From the NCBI GenBank assembly GCA_002327905.1, contig DCUY01000013.1:1-30439 (forward strand): a stretch of DNA of 30,439 nt, given 5' to 3'. This document shows, piece by piece, positions 23,506 to 30,439 of the stretch (the first letter of the stretch is position 1; every line of letters begins with the position of its first letter). The notes under the pieces were generated by a model. The model saw only the letters and a program-made list of their open reading frames with translations. It was not told the DNA's origin and did not search any database. The DNA comes from Caldifarciminota bacterium UBA2202. Lineage in GTDB: Bacteria; Hydrothermota; 32-111. Both the position numbers and the translations under genes were made by a program.

Positions 23506-24727
23506 TTATCATTTTTCCTTTTGAAAATACCATTGAAGGAGAATCGTCTCCCATAAAATAAAACAATTGCCTGAAGTTCTCTCTTGCGAATACCAGAATA
23601 TCGGCATCCTTTCCCTCTTTTATGCTTCCTGTCTTTATAGAGAGGTCAAGAGAATATGCAGGATTTAAAGTTATTGCAGGCAGAAGCTCTTTGGGGAGAA
23701 GATTATAATTTATCATTCCTATTGTCGCGGCAAGAAGAATGGATTTAACGGGAGACGAACCCGGATTGAAATCAGTAGAAACTGCGATTGTATTGCCCAC
23801 TCTTCTCATATCCTCTATGGGTGGCTTCGTTTTAATCCTCAAAAGAAAATTCGTTGCAGGCAGAAGAGTGATGATAGTATTATTCTCTTTAATCCTTTCA
23901 AGGTCTGAAATATCAGGAACATTGAAATGGTCAACTGATTTTGTTTTTAGTTTTGCAGATACTGTTGACCCTCCCGAAAAATCAATTTCATCAGCATGAA
24001 TTCTGCTCTTCAGTCCGTATTTTATGCCTGCCGATAGAATTCTCTCCGACTCTTCCGCCGTATAAACTCCCTTTTCGCAAAAAACATCGACATAGTCGGC
24101 AAGCCTCTCCTTTGCAATAAAAGGAATCATCTCATCAGTCATAAATTTTATATATCCGTCCCTGTCATCTTTATATTCAATCGGAATCTCATGAGCTCCG
24201 AGGTATGTTGATCTTATATTGATTTTGAATTCCTCTTTCAGTCTCCTTATCACTCTCAGCTGTTTGAGCTCTGTTTCTCTGTCAAGGCCGTATCCGCTCT
24301 TTATTTCGATTGATGTAATTCCCTTTTCAATGAATTTCTCAAGATTCTTCCTTGATTCATTAAAAAGTGTTTTTTCATCCGCCTCCCGCGTCATCTTAAC
24401 GCTCTTCTTAATTCCGCCGCCTGCCTCAGCAATCTCTTTGTATGTGCTCCCCTTTGCTCGCATCTCAAATTCATCCTCTCTCGTTTTGTGAAAGACAAGA
24501 TGTGTATGCGAATCTATAAATCCGGGGAGAGCTATTCCTCCTTTGCAGTCATAGACTCTGTCATATCCGGTCTCACTCGGATTTGAAAGCAGGGAGATTA
24601 TTTTCCCGTCTTCAATTGCAATTGCATTTGATTTTGACACAATGTCCAAATCGCTTCCCAATGGAATAAATCCCTCTTCAGAATGGCATTGAACCACTTC
24701 ACTTAAGTTTTTTAAAAGTATCTTCAT
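23498..24727 (-). CDS. hutI: Imidazolonepropionase
   Basis: The third step of histidine degradation: imidazolonepropionate to N-formiminoglutamate. A 409-residue amidohydrolase-fold enzyme of usual length. Metal and substrate motifs: GFIDSHTHLVF (His74, His76), STYLGAHEIP, SRIHADEID and VSTDFNPGSS with the catalytic Asp. The insert KGSTYKEIAEAGGGIKKSV is diagnostic of HutI. ATG 24727 overlaps the hutU stop by four bases. Its product needs HutG, HutF or FTCD-type enzymes, none of which is in the window. Confidence 0.97.
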   Translation of the reverse strand: MKILLKNLSEVVQCHSEEGFIPLGSDLDIVSKSNAIAIEDGKIISLLSNPSETGYDRVYDCKGGIALPGFIDSHTHLVFHKTREDEFEMRAKGSTYKEIAEAGGGIKKSVKMTREADEKTLFNESRKNLEKFIEKGITSIEIKSGYGLDRETELKQLRVIRRLKEEFKINIRSTYLGAHEIPIEYKDDRDGYIKFMTDEMIPFIAKERLADYVDVFCEKGVYTAEESERILSAGIKYGLKSRIHADEIDFSGGSTVSAKLKTKSVDHFNVPDISDLERIKENNTIITLLPATNFLLRIKTKPPIEDMRRVGNTIAVSTDFNPGSSPVKSILLAATIGMINYNLLPKELLPAITLNPAYSLDLSIKTGSIKEGKDADILVFARENFRQLFYFMGDDSPSMVFSKGKMING

Positions 24728-26379
24728 TTTGCCATCGGCATATTTATGTTTTTATTTTTTGCGGTATCTATTGCGATTTTGTATCCTGCATCAGCATGTC
24801 TGACGACTCCTATTCCGGGATCATTTGTAAGCACTCTCTCAATCTTCTCCGCCTGAGACGAGGTTCCGTCAGCGAGTATAACCTGTCCTGCGTGTATGGA
24901 ATATCCTATTCCTACTCCGCCTCCGTGATGGACAGAAACCCATGTTGCTCCGCTCGCCACATTTAGCATTGCATTGAGAACAGGCCAGTCCGCAATCGCA
25001 TCAGACCCATCCATCATCGCCTCTGTTTCTCTGTTTGGAGACGCCGCTCCGCCTGTATCATGATGGTCTCTTCCTATTGCTATAGGTCCTGATAATCTTC
25101 CGCTCTTGACCATCTCATTCATTTTGAGTCCGAACAATGCCCGTTCTCCCTGTGAGAGCCAGCATATTCTTGCAGGTAGCCCCTGAAAACGTACAAGTTT
25201 CCTTGCCATCTCTATCCATAATCTCAAATGGTCATTGTCAGGAAATGATTCCAGTAAAGCTTTGTCTGTTTCGTAAATATCATTTTCATTTCCGGCAAGT
25301 GAGACCCACCTGAATGGACCTGATCCTTCGGAGAATAAATCCCTGATATATGCGGGCATGTATCCGACAATATCAAAAGCGTCTTTGACTCCATTGTCCA
25401 ATGCCCTCTGTCTGAGATTATTTCCGTATTCAAATACATTGACTCCCGCTCTCTTCATCTCAAGCATTGTGCTTATATGTTTTGAAATCGAATCATAAAC
25501 TTCTTTCATATATTTTTCTTTGTCCGACACTCTCAGCTTATCCGCCTCTTCTACGGAGTATCCCGCAGGTATGTATCCGAAGAGCGGGTCATGCGCCGCT
25601 GTCTGGTCAGTCAAAATATCAGGATAAATCTTTCTTCTCGCCATTTCAGGAAGCACTTCTGCGGCATTTCCGAAGAGTCCTATTGAAAGAGATTTTCCCT
25701 CTTTCAATGCTTTATCTTTAAGAAGCAATGCCTCGTCAAGATTTTTTGCCTTCACATCGCAGTATTTTTGTTCGATTTTTCTGTCTATATGCGATTCATC
25801 AACTTCAATAACTATTATAACTCCTTTATTCATAACTGCGGCGAGAGGCTGAGCTCCTCCCATCTCTCCGAGACCCGCAGTCACAGCCCATCTTCCCTTC
25901 AGAGTTCCGCCGTACAGTTTCTTTGCAATAGCATAGAATGTCTCGTATGTGCCCTGCAGTATTCCCTGAGTGCCTATGTAAATCCATGAGCCGGCAGTCA
26001 TCTGTCCGTAGCATGTCAGACCCATTGCTTCAAGGCGGAGAAATTCTTCAAATGTGGCCCACTTCGGCACGAGAAGAGAATTGGTTATAAGAACTCTCGG
26101 AGCCCACTCATTCGTTTTAAAGACTGCAACAGGCTTTCCTGACTGCATTATAAGAGTTTCATCATTCTCCATGCTCTTCAATGTCTCTATGATTTTATAG
26201 TATGATTCCCAATTCCTCGCGGCCTTTCCCCTTCCTCCGTAGACAATCAGATTCTCAGGATCTTTTGCCACATCAGGGTCAAGATTATTCATCAGCATTC
26301 TCATAGGCGCCTCTGTCTGCCATGATTTGCATGTAAGTTTATTTCCTCTCGGCGCATGAATCGGGGAATATTTATGCAT
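24724..26379 (-). CDS. hutU: Urocanate hydratase
   Basis: The second step of histidine degradation, NAD-dependent hydration of urocanate. A 551-residue protein, the family norm being about 555. The N-terminal RGNKLTCKSWQTEAPMRMLMNNLDPDVA, NAD-contact text GLTCYGQMTAGSWIYIGTQGI and GRWAVTAGLGEMGGAQPLA, and the C-terminal SPNRETEAMMDGSDAIADWPVLNA and SVHHGGGVGIGYSIHAG are all conserved. The active-site loop reads GRDHHDTGG where many relatives have GRDHLDSGS. RBS AGGAG precedes ATG 26379, 9 bases after hutH. Confidence 0.97.
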   Translation of the reverse strand: MHKYSPIHAPRGNKLTCKSWQTEAPMRMLMNNLDPDVAKDPENLIVYGGRGKAARNWESYYKIIETLKSMENDETLIMQSGKPVAVFKTNEWAPRVLITNSLLVPKWATFEEFLRLEAMGLTCYGQMTAGSWIYIGTQGILQGTYETFYAIAKKLYGGTLKGRWAVTAGLGEMGGAQPLAAVMNKGVIIVIEVDESHIDRKIEQKYCDVKAKNLDEALLLKDKALKEGKSLSIGLFGNAAEVLPEMARRKIYPDILTDQTAAHDPLFGYIPAGYSVEEADKLRVSDKEKYMKEVYDSISKHISTMLEMKRAGVNVFEYGNNLRQRALDNGVKDAFDIVGYMPAYIRDLFSEGSGPFRWVSLAGNENDIYETDKALLESFPDNDHLRLWIEMARKLVRFQGLPARICWLSQGERALFGLKMNEMVKSGRLSGPIAIGRDHHDTGGAASPNRETEAMMDGSDAIADWPVLNAMLNVASGATWVSVHHGGGVGIGYSIHAGQVILADGTSSQAEKIERVLTNDPGIGVVRHADAGYKIAIDTAKNKNINMPMAK

Positions 26380-26388
26380 ATCAAACTC

Positions 26389-27909
26389 CTATTTTAATTT
26401 TAAATATTTTTCAACAGTATTTACAATTTCTCCACTTAAAACCATCTCGGAGATTTTCTCGACATCTTTATAGAATGCTCTGTCCTTTTCAATCGGTTTT
26501 ATCCTCTTGAAAAAATATTTTTTCAATTCATCAAGGGGTTTGGAGCTCTTCAATGGCTCCCGCATTGACAATGCTGTCAGACCTGCAAAGATTTCTATAG
26601 CAAGAACTCCTGCAGTGTTTTTTATCACTTCACTTAGTTTTCTCGCTCCTATTGTTCCCATTGAAACATGGTCTTCCTGCCCTAATGATGTGGGTATTGA
26701 ATCCACTGATGCAGGATGCGAGAGGATTTTATTTTCAGAGACAAGAGATGCGGTTGTCACCTGAAGCATCATGAATCCGCTGTTGAGCCCTGCAGCCTTG
26801 GCTAAAAACGGAGACAGATTAGTCTGCACAGGGTCAGTCAGTCTGTATATTCTCCTGTCCGATATATTGGCAATTTCACTCATACCCATTTTTAGAGTGT
26901 CAACAGGGATTGCTATCATCTCTCCGTGAAAATTCCCTCCGGATACTACTTCATTGTCTTCTATGAAAACAAGAGGATTGTCAGTAGATGAATTGAATTC
27001 AACCTCAACAATATTTTTTGCAAAATAATACGCCTCTCTGGCGGCTCCGTGCACCTGAGGAATGCATCTTACAGAATACGGGTCCTGCACTTTCGCGCAT
27101 TTTTTATGCGAGAGTCTTAAAGGAGAATCTTTGAGAAGATTCATCATATTCTCAGCGCTCTCCCTCTGCCCTCTGTGATTTCTCACTCTTGTTATTCTCT
27201 CTTCAAAAGGAGTTGTTGTTGAAAGAAGAGCATCTGCAGAGACAGCTGCCGCGATATCTGCTGTCTTTAAAAGTATTTCGGATTCTATCAAACATCTGCC
27301 TGCAACCGATGTCATCATCTGCGTTCCGTTTATCAGAGCCAAGCCCTCTTTAGGCTTCAGTTTTGCCGGCTTAATATTCTTCTTTTTCAGAACATTCATT
27401 GAAGGAACGCGCTTCCCGTTCTCTATGCACTCACCCTCTCCTATTGCCGCAAGGGCTATATGCGACAGAGGCGCAAGGTCTCCGCTCGCTCCCACAGAAC
27501 CCTGCTGGGGCACATAAGGATATACTTTTTTATTAAGCATCTCTATGAGTGTATTGAGAGTATCCATGCTCACTCCGCTGTTTCCGCGGATAATCGTATT
27601 TATTCTGAGAAGTATGGCTCCTCTCACATCCTCGTAAGAGAATTTCTCTCCATATCCCACTGAATGCGAGCGTATTATATTTATCTGCAGTTCCTCTATT
27701 TTTTCAAGAGGTATGGATATATCCACAAGTTTCCCAAATCCAGTCGTCACTCCGTAAACACTGCTGTTCTCTCTTACGATTTTTTCAATGACTCTGTGTG
27801 AAGCATTGACTCTTTTTACTGCATCATCACTAAGTGAGATGCTCTCTCCATTCAGAACTATTGAATTATAATTTATGAGGTTAAGATTCTTTCCATTAAG
27901 CTTTGCCAT
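26389..27909 (-). CDS. hutH: Histidine ammonia-lyase
   Basis: The first step of histidine degradation, releasing ammonia to give urocanate. A 506-residue protein, normal length. The self-made MIO cofactor comes from Ala141-Ser142-Gly143 in QQGSVGASGDLAPL. The catalytic Tyr lies in VYGVTTGFG; substrate-site motifs RIHN-equivalent QDPYSVRCIPQVHGAAR and FNSSTDNPL are intact. ATG 27909 has AAGGAG 6 bases upstream. It is the first gene of the ten-gene operon, preceded by a promoter and an inverted repeat in the leader that may regulate it. Confidence 0.97.
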   Translation of the reverse strand: MAKLNGKNLNLINYNSIVLNGESISLSDDAVKRVNASHRVIEKIVRENSSVYGVTTGFGKLVDISIPLEKIEELQINIIRSHSVGYGEKFSYEDVRGAILLRINTIIRGNSGVSMDTLNTLIEMLNKKVYPYVPQQGSVGASGDLAPLSHIALAAIGEGECIENGKRVPSMNVLKKKNIKPAKLKPKEGLALINGTQMMTSVAGRCLIESEILLKTADIAAAVSADALLSTTTPFEERITRVRNHRGQRESAENMMNLLKDSPLRLSHKKCAKVQDPYSVRCIPQVHGAAREAYYFAKNIVEVEFNSSTDNPLVFIEDNEVVSGGNFHGEMIAIPVDTLKMGMSEIANISDRRIYRLTDPVQTNLSPFLAKAAGLNSGFMMLQVTTASLVSENKILSHPASVDSIPTSLGQEDHVSMGTIGARKLSEVIKNTAGVLAIEIFAGLTALSMREPLKSSKPLDELKKYFFKRIKPIEKDRAFYKDVEKISEMVLSGEIVNTVEKYLKLK

Positions 27910-27950
27910 TTATGCTCCTTGCTTATTCGCTTTTATTTTGACATTCACTC

Positions 27951-27988
27951 TCTGCGGATAACTCCATAAATCAACACCTGTCCGCAGA
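27951..27988 (-). promoter_or_regulatory. Inverted repeat in the hut operon leader
   Basis: Perfect 8-bp arms TCTGCGGA (27951-27958) and TCCGCAGA (27981-27988) are separated by 22 bp, about 15-50 bases after the predicted transcription start and 40 bases before hutH. It is locally GC-rich in an AT-rich leader. It could be a two-site operator for a dimeric repressor or an RNA stem-loop; no hut regulator gene is in the window. Confidence 0.5.
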
Positions 27989-28008
27989 TGTTTTTGGTAT
28001 GATATTAT

Positions 28009-28037
28009 ATTATAATATAAAAAATGGAAAAATTCAA
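28009..28037 (-). promoter_or_regulatory. Sigma70-like promoter of the hut-era operon
   Basis: On the minus strand TTGAAT (28037-28032) and TATAAT (28014-28009) are separated by the optimal 17 bp, with a second overlapping TATAAT-like word just downstream. The expected start is near 28002, 90 bases before hutH. Confidence 0.65.
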
Positions 28038-28056
28038 ATAATATTATCGGTTTTTT

Positions 28057-29712
28057 CTATTTGAATCTGAAATTGTATAATGCAATCTGAGAGTATTTTT
28101 TGTCTGATACGGATTTGAAAACAAGTGTATCCCCTGTTAAAAACGGCAATGATATGTTTTCCACTGTATTCTCTATGAGAATTGTATCATTATTTATTAT
28201 CAAAGCCCCCTTTTCTATAAACTCGCATTTTGCGTCAAAAATCAATTCTTGGTAATCTCCTTTGTTCTCGGCTTTGAAATAAGCATTATCAGCCATTCTC
28301 AATCCGAGATAATTTTCAAAGGAAGAGAGTGAAATTACATTCAAGTCAATGTATTTATCATTTGAGATTTCTATGATATTCTTTTTTAAAATCGCATGCG
28401 AGAAGAATTCTTTCTCCTCTTTTGAATGGAATCCGGGAGCAAATTCAGCAAAGAGAATAATAAATAAAAGAAAAATAATCATACGAATGGATTCTCTTTT
28501 GGAGAAAGAGATTCCCGCATTCTCCTTCCTTGTGTGTTTTTTCTCCTTTAAAGCAATAATAAAGAGAATGCTTGAAAGAGCAACCTGAATCAGCGTGAAG
28601 ATTATTAGCATCGTGTCAGGAAGCGTGGGCTCTTTAAAGACTGCCAAAGCAATAAGAGGATTATACAAAATGAAATTCAAAATTGAAAGGACAGATAAAA
28701 CGGCTATCCACAGAATATTCTTTTTTGAATAGTATAGGTAAATCGAGAGGAAGAAGAACGGATACAAAATGTGTTGTTCTCTTAATCCGACGAGAAAATT
28801 GAACCATACTATAGAAAAGAGCGCCATCTTCTTAAGTATATCCCATTCTTTCTTAATTGAAATCAGAATTGCCGCCGCAACAACAGCTAAAAGAGAGTAG
28901 CTGAGAAAAGAGATATTTAAAACATTGTAATTGAAATCAATGTATTTGCTGTTTTTTATCAAAGAGAGAATATTAAAGGCATATCCTGAAAAAGGAGAAG
29001 AGTAGAGTGTATTTGCAATCAAATCTTTTATTGAACTGACGATATTGCCTTTGATTATGAAGGGGGCAAAAAAGATTAAAAATGCTGTGAGCCCAGCGAT
29101 AAGAGATTTTAATAAAAACTTTTTCTTATGTCCGTCCTCAATGAAATAGTGAAGAAATATGAGAAATACAAAGAAGAATGCGGTCTGCTTGACAAACAGA
29201 GCCAAAACCAGAAGAACGATGCCTGTTTTTTGATTCTTCTTCTCCATCTGCACAATGGACATGAGTATGAGAAAAACAATTATTATGTCGAATTGTCCGT
29301 TCAATACTGTTGATACTGCAAAAGGGGTGCACAAAAGATACGAAAAGAGAATCCGCTTCGAACCGGAGTGAAAGAATGATTTATAAAATAAAATGAAAAT
29401 AAACAAAAGCGGAAGAAGTTTGTAGAAGAAGAGCATTGGAATACTTCCGATTTTAAGAGGAGAGAAGAATGAGAGAACCTTTCCCTGAAAAATTGAAATG
29501 TAAGCTCCAAGCGGAGGATAGTCGCACACTCTGTCAAAATACTTATTTATATTGTAAATTTCATTGACACCCTCTTTTATTGCAGTGTATGCCCAAATGT
29601 GGTAGGAGTAAATGTCATACTGTATTGTTATTGCTATTGAAGCGGATATTGCTACTACAATGAATAGGATAAAGAAAATTATTTTTTTGTCCACATTCCG
29701 ATTATATTGCAC
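28057..29712 (-). CDS. GT-C fold polyprenol-phosphate-sugar glycosyltransferase (GT87/GT39-like)
   Basis: A 551-residue polytopic inner-membrane protein with about 11-12 helices. After TM1 the first external loop holds the acidic site typical of GT-C enzymes (YDIYSYHIWAYTAIKEG, with Asp-containing YD), followed by RVCDYPPLGAYI, the DYPPL element of the DUF2029/GT87 and related mannosyltransferases. LNGQFDIIIVFLILMSI and FVKQTAFFFVFLIFL also fit. A soluble C-terminal beta segment (about 450-551) follows the last helix. It probably transfers a sugar from a lipid carrier to an envelope glycan; donor and acceptor are unknown. The start is uncertain: GTG 29712 overlaps the upstream stop, and a second GTG lies seven codons downstream. 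Confidence 0.82.
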   Translation of the reverse strand: MQYNRNVDKKIIFFILFIVVAISASIAITIQYDIYSYHIWAYTAIKEGVNEIYNINKYFDRVCDYPPLGAYISIFQGKVLSFFSPLKIGSIPMLFFYKLLPLLFIFILFYKSFFHSGSKRILFSYLLCTPFAVSTVLNGQFDIIIVFLILMSIVQMEKKNQKTGIVLLVLALFVKQTAFFFVFLIFLHYFIEDGHKKKFLLKSLIAGLTAFLIFFAPFIIKGNIVSSIKDLIANTLYSSPFSGYAFNILSLIKNSKYIDFNYNVLNISFLSYSLLAVVAAAILISIKKEWDILKKMALFSIVWFNFLVGLREQHILYPFFFLSIYLYYSKKNILWIAVLSVLSILNFILYNPLIALAVFKEPTLPDTMLIIFTLIQVALSSILFIIALKEKKHTRKENAGISFSKRESIRMIIFLLFIILFAEFAPGFHSKEEKEFFSHAILKKNIIEISNDKYIDLNVISLSSFENYLGLRMADNAYFKAENKGDYQELIFDAKCEFIEKGALIINNDTILIENTVENISLPFLTGDTLVFKSVSDKKYSQIALYNFRFK

Positions 29713-30253
29713 TTTTCGTTTCAGTCAATACAGAACAGTCGGGATTTGACAAATTCAACATTCTCCCCTTGTCAGTAAAATCGACAGGACATTCGCATAA
29801 CGAGATCATTCCCTCTTCGTCAGGAGTTCTCTCTTTCTTTTTAAGCATCATCGCTTTAAGCATGTTCATCAGAATCTTATTTAAAAAACTCAGTTTTGTG
29901 AAATCGAATCCGCCTCTCATATAGAATACTTTGATTTTTTTCAGCTCTTCAGAAGTGAAATTCTTTGCCTTCACTTTTTCATAGACCTTTTCAGATGACG
30001 GAGAAGCTCCAACATCAAAGATAGCGATTTTCTTTCCTGAGAACTTAGACATATTATTTTTGATTTTCTTTATTCCTGTAATACCGACAGCATAAAGGAA
30101 TCCTCCGTAAATGACAGTATCATATTCAAGCATTTTTTTTGATGAAATTTCTTTTACAGGAAAAATGTCGCACTTAAGCTTATATGCTATCCATTCCGCA
30201 TATTTCTTTGTAAATCCCGTCTGTAAATTGTAAATTACTACTGATTTCATCAT
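29702..30253 (-). CDS. Flavodoxin-domain protein
   Basis: A 183-residue protein with a flavodoxin fold, closest in layout to the flavodoxin_5/HemG-like group. The FMN phosphate loop is NLQTGFTKKYAEWIA (consensus SxTGxTxK). The second loop is YDTVIYGGFLYAVGITGIKK, and GKKIAIFDVGASP follows. The C-terminus adds a Cys-containing segment (SLCECPVDF, NPDCSVL). It is likely an electron carrier or oxidoreductase; the partner is unknown. Two adjacent ATGs (30253, 30250) follow a modest AAAGAG. Its stop overlaps the glycosyltransferase GTG, so the two are probably co-transcribed. Confidence 0.8.
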   Translation of the reverse strand: MMKSVVIYNLQTGFTKKYAEWIAYKLKCDIFPVKEISSKKMLEYDTVIYGGFLYAVGITGIKKIKNNMSKFSGKKIAIFDVGASPSSEKVYEKVKAKNFTSEELKKIKVFYMRGGFDFTKLSFLNKILMNMLKAMMLKKKERTPDEEGMISLCECPVDFTDKGRMLNLSNPDCSVLTETKSAI

Positions 30254-30370
30254 TTCTCTTTAAATTTTTAAATTTTCGATTTTTTTCAATCTATTCTGCT
30301 GTATAAATCTATTCCTTTTTAAGATTATATCCTTATGAGTGCATAATTCATGAGAATTGATTTGGCTCTG

Positions 30371-30398
30371 CGGGCGGACACACAGGTACGGCCCTACG
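30371..30398. repeat. GC-rich REP-like palindrome remnant
   Basis: In the otherwise AT-rich 30254-30439 stretch a GC-rich block contains GGGCGGACACACAGGT and CGGCCCTACG. Read on the minus strand it is close to the widespread GTAGGGGCG..ACC..TGTGTGTCCGCCC interspersed palindrome; here the stem has mismatches. A TATAAT at 30329-30324 upstream of the flavodoxin gene has no good -35. No gene is visible in this end. Confidence 0.45.
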
Positions 30399-30439
30399 AC
30401 ATTTGATTAAATTTCTTAGCTTTACAGTTCCTCACAAAA

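Overview
The window is AT-rich and reads as part of a chromosome from a Gram-negative bacterium. It encodes a lipoprotein, an outer-membrane-type DUF3078 protein, and a secreted gingipain-like protease with a C-terminal FlgD/T9SS-like sorting or Ig domain. Good Shine-Dalgarno sites and TAA/TAG/TGA stops indicate the standard bacterial code. The C25 protease, ExeA-type ATPases, large TPR proteins and archaeal-type ApgM point to an FCB-group or neighbouring candidate phylum (Cloacimonadota/WOR-3-like). That placement is inference; no rRNA or tRNA gene is present to settle it.

Layout. (1) 1-1250, minus: the 5' part of a membrane-anchored protein, cut by the window edge. Its RBS-supported start is out of frame with its body across a (CT)7 tract, so it is a candidate phase-variable gene. 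(2) 1517-6375, minus: mscL, a DUF3078 protein and a large C25 protease. (3) 6448-10461, plus: a small Cys-rich protein, then a compact arsenic/thiol-redox operon: arsR, arsC, thioredoxin-like lipoprotein, CcdA-like protein, HdrA-N-like Cys protein, ArsP/DUF318 permease and a CPxC mini-thioredoxin. The last gene is bracketed by a 31-bp perfect inverted repeat and followed by a 22-bp tandem repeat. (4) 10576-14505: an EamA transporter (plus), then minus-strand genes for a secreted repeat protein, a lysophospholipase-like hydrolase broken by an in-frame TGA, a DUF3795 protein and a frameshifted carotenoid-biosynthesis (DUF422) protein. (5) 14626-15837, plus: a class I/II aminotransferase with its own promoter, ending at a bidirectional terminator. 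(6) 27909-15885, minus: ten tightly packed genes read as one operon from a strong promoter at 28009-28037: hutH, hutU, hutI, a helical-repeat protein, an ExeA-type ATPase, a large TPR protein, a second ExeA-type ATPase, a PHP phosphoesterase, apgM and era. (7) 28057-30253, minus: a GT-C membrane glycosyltransferase and a flavodoxin-domain protein, with a GC-rich REP-like remnant at the window end.

How genes work together. HutH, HutU and HutI convert histidine to formiminoglutamate; the last step is not in the window. In the arsenic operon, ArsC needs thiol reductant. The membrane CcdA and the periplasmic and cytoplasmic thioredoxin-like proteins could move that reducing power, while the permease exports the product. 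The two ExeA-type ATPases flanking a TPR scaffold look like a dedicated secretion, pilus or envelope module carried inside the hut-era operon.
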